Part shown: piece after piece, positions 45,403 to 53,830 of the stretch
How positions within the stretch are numbered: the first letter of the stretch is position 1
Layout of the letters: the number at the start of each line of letters is the position of its first letter
DNA from: Antarcticibacterium flavum
GTDB lineage: Bacteria; Bacteroidota; Bacteroidia; Flavobacteriales; Flavobacteriaceae
NCBI RefSeq assembly: GCF_006159205.1
Contig: NZ_CP040812.1
Span: forward strand, 930,001-994,000
Length of the DNA stretch: 64,000 nt
Direction: 5' to 3'
Program-made: the position numbers and the translations under genes
The notes under the pieces: model-generated
Databases searched by the model: none
Told to the model about the DNA's origin: nothing
The model's input: only the letters and a program-made list of their open reading frames with translations

Positions 45403-46404
45403 ATGAAGACAATAAAACTTTGGTTTTCTGATTTTTACGATAGCTTTGATCCTGAAGAAAATTATTTCTCCAGCCTGCTATCCTCCATGTACAATCTGGT
45501 TCTATCTCCTGATGATCCGGATTTTTTGATCTATTCCTGCTACGGAAATGATTACCTCAACTATGATTGTGTGCGCATCTACTACACAGGCGAAAACCTG
45601 AGACCCGATTTCAACCTGTGCGATTACGCGATTGGTTTTGATCACATGGATTTTGGGGAAAGATATTTCAGATATCCGAATTTTGCCTTTCTAGAAGACC
45701 AATTTTTACAGTTGCTGAAAACTGACGGGAAGAAAACAGCAGCTTCAGCTAAAAAAGACTACTTCTGTAATTTTATTTATGCCAATTCCCAGGCCGATCC
45801 TGCCCGGGACAGATTTTTCCACTTACTCAATCAGTATAAAGCAGTTTCCTCCCCCGGAAGGCATTTAAACAACATCTCTATGGAAGTGGGGGAACGGTTT
45901 GCTGAAGACTGGATGTACACCAAACTGGATTTCCAGTCTCGTTGCAAGTTTACAATCGCTTTTGAAAACACCTCCTCCCCCGGTTATACAACAGAAAAAT
46001 TACTACACGCTTATATTACCGGCACTATCCCTATTTATTGGGGTAATCCTGAAGTGACAAAAGATTTCAATCCCGACTCTTTAATCAATTGTCATGATTT
46101 CAAAAATTTTGAGGAGGTCGTGGAAAGGGTGAAAGAGGTGGACCAAAACGAGGAGCTTTACAGAAAGATCCTTCAGGAGCCGGCATATAGAGGAAACACC
46201 ATTCCTCCCCAACTTCAGAAGGAAAAACTTGTAGCCTTTATGAAGAATATTTTTGATAAGAATAAAGAAGAGGCAATCCAGAGACCTGGATATGGAACTA
46301 CTCTTAAATATGAAAACAGCTTAAAAGATCTTCACCGGATAAAATCCAGGTATGAGAAACTACAGCCATACCTAAAGTATCTCAAACCCTTTAAAAAATT
46401 GTAA
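45403..46404 (+). CDS. Glycosyltransferase family 10 (alpha-1,3/1,4-fucosyltransferase-like)
   Basis: A 333-residue GT10 protein. The nucleotide-binding signature is FKFTIAFENTSSPGYTTEKL-type (about 185-204), followed by TGTIPIYWGNPEV; the N-terminal half has YYTGENLRPDFNLCDYAIGF. GT10 enzymes move fucose from GDP-fucose to GlcNAc or other acceptors. No GDP-fucose genes are in the window, so the donor must be made elsewhere or differ. It is divergent from rmlB and begins the plus-strand group. Confidence 0.88.
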   Translation: MKTIKLWFSDFYDSFDPEENYFSSLLSSMYNLVLSPDDPDFLIYSCYGNDYLNYDCVRIYYTGENLRPDFNLCDYAIGFDHMDFGERYFRYPNFAFLEDQFLQLLKTDGKKTAASAKKDYFCNFIYANSQADPARDRFFHLLNQYKAVSSPGRHLNNISMEVGERFAEDWMYTKLDFQSRCKFTIAFENTSSPGYTTEKLLHAYITGTIPIYWGNPEVTKDFNPDSLINCHDFKNFEEVVERVKEVDQNEELYRKILQEPAYRGNTIPPQLQKEKLVAFMKNIFDKNKEEAIQRPGYGTTLKYENSLKDLHRIKSRYEKLQPYLKYLKPFKKL

Positions 46405-46414
46405 TCTGAATCCT

Positions 46415-46558
46415 ATGAACTTCCTAAAACCCTACTGGTTCTACATAGTCGCTGCAGCCATCACAATCATTGGAATTGTGACCGGGTGGTACCTGTTTAT
46501 CTTCCTCGCAATCCCCTTTGGTTTCTTTGGAAGATCCAACCGGAATGAGGAGGAGTAA
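46415..46558 (+). CDS. Small membrane protein, 47 residues
   Basis: ATG at 46415 opens a 47-codon frame. It reads MNFLKPYWFYIVAAAITIIG, then IVTGWYLFIFLAIPFGFFGR, then a charged SNRNEEE tail. Two short hydrophobic segments separated by a turn make a hairpin in the inner membrane. It starts 10 bases after the GT10 stop, so co-transcription is likely. The clean hydrophobic pattern and tight spacing support a real gene. Function unknown. Confidence 0.65.
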   Translation: MNFLKPYWFYIVAAAITIIGIVTGWYLFIFLAIPFGFFGRSNRNEEE

Positions 46559-46649
46559 ACCCGCGTTAAACTTATACTAAACCCGCTGCAGATCTTGGAA
46601 ATCAGTGCTTTTGAAAGTACCTTAATCAATTGAACAATAAACACGAGAA

Positions 46650-46970
46650 ATGAAAGATTACGGAACATTATCGCAGGCCATAAATAAGCTGAAACTGGAG
46701 GAGGGTTATGAATATGACTTCAACCTTCTGGATGACAAGATCGAGATCAAAAGCGAAAAAGAAACTTATCAAATACACGAATTTAAAGTAGATAAGGTAT
46801 TAAGATTTGAAGGGGCTTCAAACCCCGATGATAATGCCATACTTTATGCAATTACTACAGAAAATAATAAAAAAGGGGTGCTGGTTGATGGATACGGAAT
46901 TTCCAGCGGACAGGTTTCTAAAGAAATGATGGACAAGCTGGACCTCAAAAGCCGAAGACCTACAGATTAA
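46650..46970 (+). CDS. Small conserved protein of unknown function
   Basis: A 106-residue soluble acidic protein. It begins MKDYGTLSQAINKLKLEEGY and has a central FKVDKVLRFEGASNPDDNAI and a C-terminal GVLVDGYGISSGQVSKEMM. I recall proteins of this kind in many Bacteroidota, sometimes labelled as phosphoribosylpyrophosphate synthetase, which the sequence does not support. It stands 91 bases after the small membrane protein and 103 bases before dps, and may respond to stress with dps. Confidence 0.75.
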   Translation: MKDYGTLSQAINKLKLEEGYEYDFNLLDDKIEIKSEKETYQIHEFKVDKVLRFEGASNPDDNAILYAITTENNKKGVLVDGYGISSGQVSKEMMDKLDLKSRRPTD

Positions 46971-47031
46971 ATCAAGCCGTTAAAATTGTACTAAAACAGC
47001 AGCAGAAGTTGGTATTAGCAGCCAACTATAT

Positions 47032-47039
47032 TATTTTTG
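47032..47039 (+). promoter_or_regulatory. Promoter -7 box TATTTTTG of dps
   Basis: TATTTTTG matches TAnnTTTG and lies 34 bases before the dps ATG. A TTG at 47009-47011 is 20 bases upstream, the right distance for the -33 box. Confidence 0.6.
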
Positions 47040-47073
47040 TATTGAAATTTAAAAATCTATAAATAAAAACTAT

Positions 47074-47571
47074 ATGAGTTATTTAGGACTTGACGAAAAA
47101 AAAACCGGCAACACAGTAAAGGAATTAAATATACTACTGGCCGACTACCATTTATATTATCAAAAACTTCGAAACTTTCACTGGAACGTAATAGGAAAAA
47201 ATTTCTTTGACCTTCACGAAAAGTTTGAAGAGTTGTACGACGATGCTAAAATAAAAGTTGATGAGATCGCGGAAAGGATCCTAACACTTAGGTTCCAGCC
47301 AACCAGCAACCTTACAGATTATTTAAAAGCTTCTAATCTAAAGGAATCCTCAAGTGACCTTACAGATTCCAAAATGATCAAAACTCTCCTGGAGGACCAC
47401 GGAACAATTCTCAACCAAATGAGAAAAGTGGTGGAAGTTGCCGAAAAAGGTGGAGATGAAGGTACCATTGATCTTATTGGTGCTTACATTAGAGAACTTG
47501 AAAAAACCAGCTGGATGCTTGACGCGTGGAAAATGAAGACCAGCGAAAACCACAAACCTGCAAAGAGCTAA
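47074..47571 (+). CDS. dps: Dps-family ferritin-like DNA protection protein
   Basis: A 165-residue four-helix protein. The ferroxidase ligands are in NFHWNVIGKNFFDLHEKFEE (H36, H48 and following acids) and the N-terminal helix is LNILLADYHLYYQKL. Dps forms 12-mers that oxidise ferrous iron with hydrogen peroxide and protect DNA. The length and motifs match flavobacterial Dps. It has its own promoter and is followed by an MscS channel 21 bases later. Confidence 0.93.
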   Translation: MSYLGLDEKKTGNTVKELNILLADYHLYYQKLRNFHWNVIGKNFFDLHEKFEELYDDAKIKVDEIAERILTLRFQPTSNLTDYLKASNLKESSSDLTDSKMIKTLLEDHGTILNQMRKVVEVAEKGGDEGTIDLIGAYIRELEKTSWMLDAWKMKTSENHKPAKS

Positions 47572-47592
47572 ACTTAAACTAACAGAAAATTT

Positions 47593-48480
47593 TTGAAAGA
47601 CTTCAATTTTAATGAATCTATAAACGGCATTTGGGATAAATTGGCAGCATGGCTGGATTCAATGATCCTTGGCCTGCCTAATTTTCTCCTGGCTGTTCTG
47701 GTTTTCTTTATATTTACAGTAATTGCCAAATACGCTGGAAAGATCTTTGACAGGCTTCTTAGGCTGCGGGTTAGACAGGATTCCATAAGAGAGATCACCG
47801 TCAAAGTTCTGAAGGTAATTATAATTATTATAGGATTTGTTGTTGCTCTTGGGCTACTCAACCTTAGCACCGTACTTACCTCAATCCTGGCAGGGGCCGG
47901 GGTGGTAGGTCTTGCCATTGGTCTTGCATTACAGGGAACCTTAAACAATACTTTTTCAGGAGTCATCTTAAGTTTTCTTCCGGAGCTTCAAATTGGGGAC
48001 TGGATTGAGACTAACGGATATGCGGGGATAGTTCGCGAAATTAACCTTAGAAGTATCGTCATACAGGAAGCAGATAATAATTATGTGGTGATCCCTAACG
48101 GAAAGATCATCGACGAACCTTTCAAAAATTACTCCCGAACCGTGCGCTCCAGAGTTATGCTAGATTGCGGTGTAGCCTATAATTCAGATCTGGAATTTGT
48201 ACAAAGCCTTACCATTAAAACTATGGAGGAACTTTTTCCACAAAGAGGGAATGAAGAGGTTGAATTCATGTATAATGAGTTTGCAGATAGTTCTATTAAT
48301 TTCGTAGTCCGGTTTTGGGCAGATGTTACCAAACGCAAAGATATCCTGGTAGCGAAAAATAAGGCTATCATTGCGCTTAAGAAAGCCTTTGATCAAAATG
48401 ATATCAACATCCCATTCCCAATACGAACTATCGATTTTACTAATAAGTTGTCTATTAATAAACCGGAGGCTGAGGAGTAA
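47593..48480 (+). CDS. Small-conductance mechanosensitive channel (MscS)
   Basis: A 295-residue membrane protein with three N-terminal membrane helices. The pore helix is Gly/Ala-rich (ILAGAGVVGLAIGLALQGTL), and the beta domain has IGDWIETNGYAGIVREINLR and VVIPNGKIIDEPFKNYSR. It opens under membrane tension to release solutes. The start appears to be TTG at 47593 (KDFNFNESINGIWDKL); no ATG is available before the first helix. It is probably co-transcribed with dps. Confidence 0.92.
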   Translation: MKDFNFNESINGIWDKLAAWLDSMILGLPNFLLAVLVFFIFTVIAKYAGKIFDRLLRLRVRQDSIREITVKVLKVIIIIIGFVVALGLLNLSTVLTSILAGAGVVGLAIGLALQGTLNNTFSGVILSFLPELQIGDWIETNGYAGIVREINLRSIVIQEADNNYVVIPNGKIIDEPFKNYSRTVRSRVMLDCGVAYNSDLEFVQSLTIKTMEELFPQRGNEEVEFMYNEFADSSINFVVRFWADVTKRKDILVAKNKAIIALKKAFDQNDINIPFPIRTIDFTNKLSINKPEAEE

Positions 48481-48486
48481 ACTTAT

Positions 48487-48660
48487 TTGGGGTTTGTTGT
48501 TTGGTGTTTGGTGTTTGGTGCTGGGTGTTGGAAAAAAGTCGTTAGTCTTTAGTCTTTAGTCGTTAGAGCCTACGGCGATTGGTGTTTGGTGTTGGAAATA
48601 AGTCGTTAGTCGTTAGTCTTTAGTCTTTAGTGGGTTTTCCTCTTAAAATATGGGGTTTGT
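48487..48660 (+). repeat. Tandem word repeats: TTTGGTGTTTGGTG and GTCGTTAGTCTTTAG
   Basis: About four copies of TTTGGTG-like words (48490-48530), then two blocks of GTCGTTAGTC / GTCTTTAGTC words (48538-48565 and 48602-48632) split by another TTTGGTG block. No conserved ORF. Confidence 0.75.
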
Positions 48661-48714
48661 TGGTTGGTATTATAAATACGAGCCTGATTCTCTTTTTTCG
48701 AGACTAATTTTTTG

Positions 48715-49090
48715 TCTAACCACGGAGTTTAAAATGAGTTGAAAAAGGAGTTTCACGGAGTTGAACTTACTAAAATTACAACATTTATCTGATTCATTGA
48801 TTCTTCAATTATTTACTAATCAAGGACCTAAATTTTGAGAATTTGCGGTTTGGATTTTGATTTTTTAGCCACTAAGCACGAATATTTTCTTTTTACCATT
48901 TGAGCCAGTTCGTTGTAAATTTTTGGAATTTGGAATTTGGTGCTTGGAATTTTTAGAGAGGAACTCCTTTAACTCCGTGTTGGACTCCGTGTTCCTCTGT
49001 GGTTAAAAAAATTAGGAGATCGATTTTTATCAGAGAAATTGAAAATTTGGGGTGAAAGAAAAAACCTAAAATAACATTAGTGCATTCGTG
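48715..49090. repeat. Mixed intergenic repeats (CACGGAGTT, TTTGGAATTTGG, ATTCGTGGC words)
   Basis: CCACGGAGTTTAAAATGAG and CACGGAGTTGAAC (48719-48765), TTTGGAATTTGGAATTTGGTG (48922-48946), ACTCCGTGTTGGACTCCGTG (48973-48992) and TTAGTGCATTCGTGGCTAAA (49077-49097). The last recurs at 49957-49976. The words match those flanking the group II intron. A 78-codon minus-strand ORF here (48953-49189) is judged spurious. Confidence 0.6.
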
Positions 49091-49332
49091 GCTAAAAAAG
49101 AAACAAGAATCAGGACGAGTGAAAAGAGAATAGATGGAAGTCTTGAGTCGTGGTTCGAGGGACGAATCACCGGTTCGAGAGATGAGCATTACCCAAGCCC
49201 ATTAGATCCTGAAACAAGTTACCATTGACGTATTCTGTATTTCTAATATTATTCAGGGTAGTTTATTCCCATTTCATAGGACCGCCTTTTCTTTTTTGCA
49301 TCGCCCAAAAAAGAAACAAAAAAGTCTAGGCT

Positions 49333-49480
49333 TACGAAAGCTTATCTAAATTTATCATTCGGTGGCTAAATTTTAGGAACTCGCGGGAATATAAAATCTT
49401 GCGAGAATAAGTCGTTTCGCTCAAACAGCCTAAAATTCTTAACGCCCCTCTCATTTCAAATTTTACGATAAGCTTTCGTA
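49333..49480. repeat. Nested inverted-repeat element of about 150 bases
   Basis: The outer arms are TACGAAAGCTTATC (49333-49346) and GATAAGCTTTCGTA (49467-49480), a perfect 14-base pair. Inside lie AATTTTAGG (49369-49377) with CCTAAAATT (49429-49437), and CTCGC (49380-49384) with GCGAG (49401-49405). Just before it (49288-49327) is a separate imperfect hairpin of CTTTTCTTTTTTG and CAAAAAAGAAACAAAAAAG type. This could be a MITE or a structured RNA. The remainder of 49481-49985 shows only scattered repeat words. Confidence 0.6.
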
Positions 49481-49985
49481 GGCCGGGAGAAATTCTGCAA
49501 AGAAGAATATTATATGCATTGATGATATTCATACGTCATCACCTCACGCTAGATAAATCTTTTTTATCTCGAGTCTTAGAATGACATCAAGGTGAAGGTT
49601 TTCTGCTTACTGTTCTCCGTCTGGTGTTTCGAGTTTTTCTTTTTTGAGCTTGTTTATAATTTGGAATTTGGTGCCATTGTTGTCCGATTAAAATAATCTG
49701 AATTTCCGTTTAGCCTTGCTATGTATAGTCTGAGGTCATATCAACCTCAACATGGGGGTGGTTTTGAATCTAAAAAAGTTTAGAAGATATTCAAGAATTG
49801 CAGTAGAGTTTAAGTGGCTCTTTTTCAGTCATTACGATTTTAGTCTAGGCTCTAGATTCTAGAAGCAGAGCGATCTAGACTCTTTACCCGGACAACAATG
49901 ATTTGGTACTTGGATTTTTTTCCGCATTCCTTCAGTACAGCCCCAAGAAAAACATTCGTGCATTCGTGGCTAAATCCTTCAGCAC

Positions 49986-50028
49986 AAAAAAAAGCTCCCT
50001 ATTCTTTTCAGAATAAAGAGCTTTTTTA
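49986..50028. terminator. Terminator of the metallophosphoesterase gene
   Basis: AAAAAAGCTCCCTATTCT-TTTC-AGAATAAAGAGCTTTTTT is a long near-perfect stem with A/T runs on both sides, 18 bases after the stop at 50046. It can work on both strands. Confidence 0.85.
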
Positions 50029-50045
50029 TAATAAATTAATTATTT

Positions 50046-53000
50046 CTAGAAACTCAGCCCAAAGCCAAAAGCAAAGCGGTAGCCTTCATCGCTTTTGAAG
50101 AGGCTGAAAGTTCCGCTTATGGCTTCGGCACTGTTTACCCAGAATCCGCCGCCGTAGCTGTCGTGCCAGCGGTTGCTGTCCTCATTTCTTGCCCACACCC
50201 TTCCTATGTCATATCCGCCAAAAATTCCGATTTGAAACGGTAAAAATGAAGTCTTGAACTGGTCAAAGCTATACCTTAGATCACCTCCTGCTGCGAAAGC
50301 ACTTTTACCCGTAAATCTTTGTAACCTGTAGCCCCTTAAACCTGTACGCCCGCCAAGGACTGCCGCCTGGTAGAATTCATAATCATCGCCCATATTGAGA
50401 TGCGCCTGTGCCCTGGAATTAAGCACCAGTTTCCGGTCACGGCTCAGGGCATTATAAAATTCCCAGTAAGGTTTAAAATATCCAAAATTACGATCTGTGT
50501 CCTCAACATTCATTTTACCTCCAAGGACCAATTCAAATTTCATCCCCCGGGTAGGATTGAGATTATTATCATAGCTTTCATACCTGTATATCCCCTCCAG
50601 GCCTGCAAAATATTTTCTCTCAAAAAATTCGGGATCTTCAGGATCAAATTCTTCTTTAATAAAGCGGCCTTCGGTTTCATCTACCTTTATACCTTCAAAT
50701 GTTGCCATATAGCTAAAGAAACTACCGAAGGGCGACTGGCGAACGAATCCTGCTTCAGCACCTACTTTACTTATCCTCGTCCTGTTATAATCAAAAGATA
50801 GCTCCTCATCAAAATTGGGCGTTTCATTTCCAAACCCAAAGAAGTTATTGGCAAAATTGGGACTGGTATAGTAAGCACCAACCGCGAGGTTGAAATTTCC
50901 TAAAATGAGCGCGAACTCCCCGTTATAAAAAAGATCAAACCCATTGGTCGCGAAATAATACCCTCCACCAAAGGTGTGTTTAGTGGTAAATGGATTACGT
51001 TTAAATCCATTGGTAATAAAAGAGCTTTGAATTCCTATTTTGAAACCATCGTCGGGATTATAACCAAATCCCGGGGTAAGTGAGCCGGAGTTAAACACCT
51101 TTTTATCCTTATCAAAGGTGTTTTGTTCATAATTGTCCCTAAACCTGAGCTTTGCTTTCCCTATAGATTCAACTGTATTTGGCCGTGTTTTATGATCATA
51201 GATCTTGATCTTTCTTCCGCTATCCTCTGCCACCCTATAAACATCATTATTGTGGCCTCCTATAACCCTAACAAAAATTAGATCCCCACCGGGGTTACCC
51301 TTTATTTCAAAAATGTCATCATCATCAAGGCCATAAACCCAAATTTCTTTTGTTTCCTCTTTTTTGTAGATCTTATCACTCACGATATCTGCCTTCTCCC
51401 CGTCCTTGATCCTGTATATAGTGATACGGGTTTCCCCATTTTCCATTCGCAGGATATCAATATGATCATCCTTATCTGTACCCGTCACTATAGCAAGGGT
51501 TGCCATATGATCGTAGTATCTTTGGGTGATATCGATGATGTTATTTCTTCTGCCTTTAAGATCACTTATAATGGAAGCTGTGGTTTCCCCCTGAGTTTCC
51601 GGCGGCAATTTTGAAAATGCTTCATCAATAACCTCATCTGTTATATTCTCCTGGATAAATTTTGCCTGTTCCATCCAGGTTTCCTTACCTACATTTTGTG
51701 TAAGTTCCCTGTCCAGGCCTATAGCTGCTATATTAAACCATTTCACATCATCTATATCCTCGCCATAAACACCAAATTGCTTGGAGAATCCTGCCAGTGC
51801 TCTTAAAGTCCCAAACAGCGCCCCGTCAAAATTTGAGAATACCTGGTCCCTGTCACGCGGTATAGGTTCAAAGATCCTGTTGCCTTCTTCATCCTCGATC
51901 TCTGCCCATCTCCATTGATCCTGATGCCTGTCCCAATCGCCAATTAGCATATCAAAAATCCTGGCCCGCACATAACCTGCTTCATCGAGTTTATATTTTT
52001 CATCACGCCTTAACCTATCAAACATCCCGGAAGTACTTACGATATCATGGTTAGGTTTCCCAAAACTTTCTCTTCCAAGCCAATTTTCCTCGGGCCTCTC
52101 CTCTATCATATATACATCATCCCCGTGTACGACATTATACTTTTCAAGTTTCTTTTGTTTAGGTAAATAATAAAGTTCGGGATTGGTATATCTCACCTTA
52201 ACTGCTTCTGCCAAAGTTGGAACTGCCATAAAAGCATAGGGATGGGAAGCTGTATAAAGATCTTTCATAAGGTCCTCTGCCAGGGTGTTTTCAAATTGCT
52301 CCTCTACCGGCTTGTCTTTAAAGGCCACTGCCTGTATATATTGCACAGCACTTTTGCGAACCCTTCTAAAGTTATATTCCCTGTCCAGGCTGTCCTTCAC
52401 TCTTAAAGAAACGGTTTGATGCCCCCCTCCCATTCTCATGGGTTCCAGTCCGCCATAAAGTGTATCGAGATCGGCAACTTTAAATTCTACGGGTCTCCCA
52501 AAAAGATCCCTGTATCTTTCACCCCAAACTGTTCTAAAAACCTCACCTTTATCTGTTTCCTCAATAGGGTATATAGAAGTGGTGATAGTTTCAGGAAATT
52601 CATCGGGTAAAATGGAAGTATCAAAATCTTCAGGAGCTTCATGAACCTCTTTTTGATAAAGCAATTTCGGTTTGTTGTTTTCATTTCCGTAGAAACTCAC
52701 CCAGGAAGAGCCGTCCTTAAAAACATCCAGAACCGCAAATCCCTGCCCGGGATAGGAGAAAAGTCCGTCATTACTCAATGTGGCATAAGTAGCCTTGGAT
52801 CCTGAACCCGAGACTATTTGTTTGATATTATTATTAATAATGTACTGCAGGGAATGCTCGTGTCCCGCCACGAATATCAACCGCTCTGAATCCTTTCCAA
52901 GGGTGGCCAGACGGTTTACCATGGTTTTGTAACGCTGATTTTGTGCATCCTGGATTGAAACCCCACCAGTTGTCCTGATTAAAGAAACCAGGGAGCCAAG

Positions 53001-53774
53001 AATTGGTACCGGGATCTTTTTTTGTGTAGGATACAGATGCTGATTAAAATTATACTGTCCCCCATGAACCCCATTGGTATAAAGTGGGTGGTGCAGTGCG
53101 ATAATGATGGTCTTATTCTGGCTTTTCTTCAATTCGGTTTCCACCTCCTCAAGCATGGCCTCCCTGGTCTTTATTTCTGCACATCCTTTATTGATCAAAG
53201 GGTGGTTGTCCCAATTTGTAAGGTACCATTGGGAATCTATAACGATCATTTGGATATCATCGCTTATATCAATGATCTCGAGCCCGCAACCTGTTTTTGG
53301 CGACCATATAAGCTGATCACCCAGCTTTTCTTCCAGATATTCCTCCTGTCTTTCAAGGCCCGGGATACCTTTATTGTACCAGTCATGATTCCCCGGAATA
53401 AAGATAACATTACCGTCATACTTTTCTATTGCATCCAGCTGGGCATCCAGCCTGTACTCTGCCTGCTCCCTGTCCCGCGCCTCTTCGTGTGGCATCCCGT
53501 CCGGATAAATATTATCTCCAAGGAACATGGTATAATTATCCTTTACCTGTACAGAGTCCATGTAACTCTTGAGGGCAATTAATCCTTCTGAAGTTCCACC
53601 CGGCTGGGCATAACCACCGTCACCAAGGAGGTAAAAGGATTTTTCGATTTCTTTATTTGTGGGATATCCAAAATTCTGTTTTGGCTCTCCTTCCCTGTAT
53701 TTCGGATTTGAGGTAGAACATCCGGTAAGTATAATGAGGAGCAGGAACGTTAGAAATTTGTTATTTTTTTTCAT
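50046..53774 (-). CDS. Lipoprotein fusing a metallophosphoesterase to an outer-membrane beta-barrel
   Basis: A 1242-residue protein with signal KFLTFLLLIILTGC and lipidation at C19. Residues about 45-330 are a calcineurin-like phosphoesterase with all metal motifs: GDGG (51-54), GDNIY (86-90), GNHD (128-131), HH (228-229) and GHEH (304-307). Residues about 400-800 form an unassigned soluble region. Residues about 880-1242 read as a BamA/Omp85-like barrel: FGFGNETPNFDEE, TGLRGYRLQRFTGKSAF and an aromatic C-terminal strand ending GFGLSF. It should sit in the outer membrane with the phosphatase at one face. Such fusions are familiar in flavobacteria, but substrate is unknown. It has its own terminator. 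Confidence 0.9.
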   Translation of the reverse strand: MKKNNKFLTFLLLIILTGCSTSNPKYREGEPKQNFGYPTNKEIEKSFYLLGDGGYAQPGGTSEGLIALKSYMDSVQVKDNYTMFLGDNIYPDGMPHEEARDREQAEYRLDAQLDAIEKYDGNVIFIPGNHDWYNKGIPGLERQEEYLEEKLGDQLIWSPKTGCGLEIIDISDDIQMIVIDSQWYLTNWDNHPLINKGCAEIKTREAMLEEVETELKKSQNKTIIIALHHPLYTNGVHGGQYNFNQHLYPTQKKIPVPILGSLVSLIRTTGGVSIQDAQNQRYKTMVNRLATLGKDSERLIFVAGHEHSLQYIINNNIKQIVSGSGSKATYATLSNDGLFSYPGQGFAVLDVFKDGSSWVSFYGNENNKPKLLYQKEVHEAPEDFDTSILPDEFPETITTSIYPIEETDKGEVFRTVWGERYRDLFGRPVEFKVADLDTLYGGLEPMRMGGGHQTVSLRVKDSLDREYNFRRVRKSAVQYIQAVAFKDKPVEEQFENTLAEDLMKDLYTASHPYAFMAVPTLAEAVKVRYTNPELYYLPKQKKLEKYNVVHGDDVYMIEERPEENWLGRESFGKPNHDIVSTSGMFDRLRRDEKYKLDEAGYVRARIFDMLIGDWDRHQDQWRWAEIEDEEGNRIFEPIPRDRDQVFSNFDGALFGTLRALAGFSKQFGVYGEDIDDVKWFNIAAIGLDRELTQNVGKETWMEQAKFIQENITDEVIDEAFSKLPPETQGETTASIISDLKGRRNNIIDITQRYYDHMATLAIVTGTDKDDHIDILRMENGETRITIYRIKDGEKADIVSDKIYKKEETKEIWVYGLDDDDIFEIKGNPGGDLIFVRVIGGHNNDVYRVAEDSGRKIKIYDHKTRPNTVESIGKAKLRFRDNYEQNTFDKDKKVFNSGSLTPGFGYNPDDGFKIGIQSSFITNGFKRNPFTTKHTFGGGYYFATNGFDLFYNGEFALILGNFNLAVGAYYTSPNFANNFFGFGNETPNFDEELSFDYNRTRISKVGAEAGFVRQSPFGSFFSYMATFEGIKVDETEGRFIKEEFDPEDPEFFERKYFAGLEGIYRYESYDNNLNPTRGMKFELVLGGKMNVEDTDRNFGYFKPYWEFYNALSRDRKLVLNSRAQAHLNMGDDYEFYQAAVLGGRTGLRGYRLQRFTGKSAFAAGGDLRYSFDQFKTSFLPFQIGIFGGYDIGRVWARNEDSNRWHDSYGGGFWVNSAEAISGTFSLFKSDEGYRFAFGFGLSF

Positions 53775-53830
53775 GCAAATTCAGTAGCTATTTTTTTTCG
53801 TAATTTGGCGTGATATTTAATAGATATTTA

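Noticed and set aside
48953..49189. Minus-strand ORF of 78 codons in the repeat-rich gap
   Set aside because: It is built from intergenic repeat words (CTCCGTG, ATTCGTGGC) and has no protein-like pattern.
49332..49532. Minus-strand ORF of 66 codons
   Set aside because: It spans the nested inverted-repeat element, whose DNA symmetry explains the sequence better than coding does.
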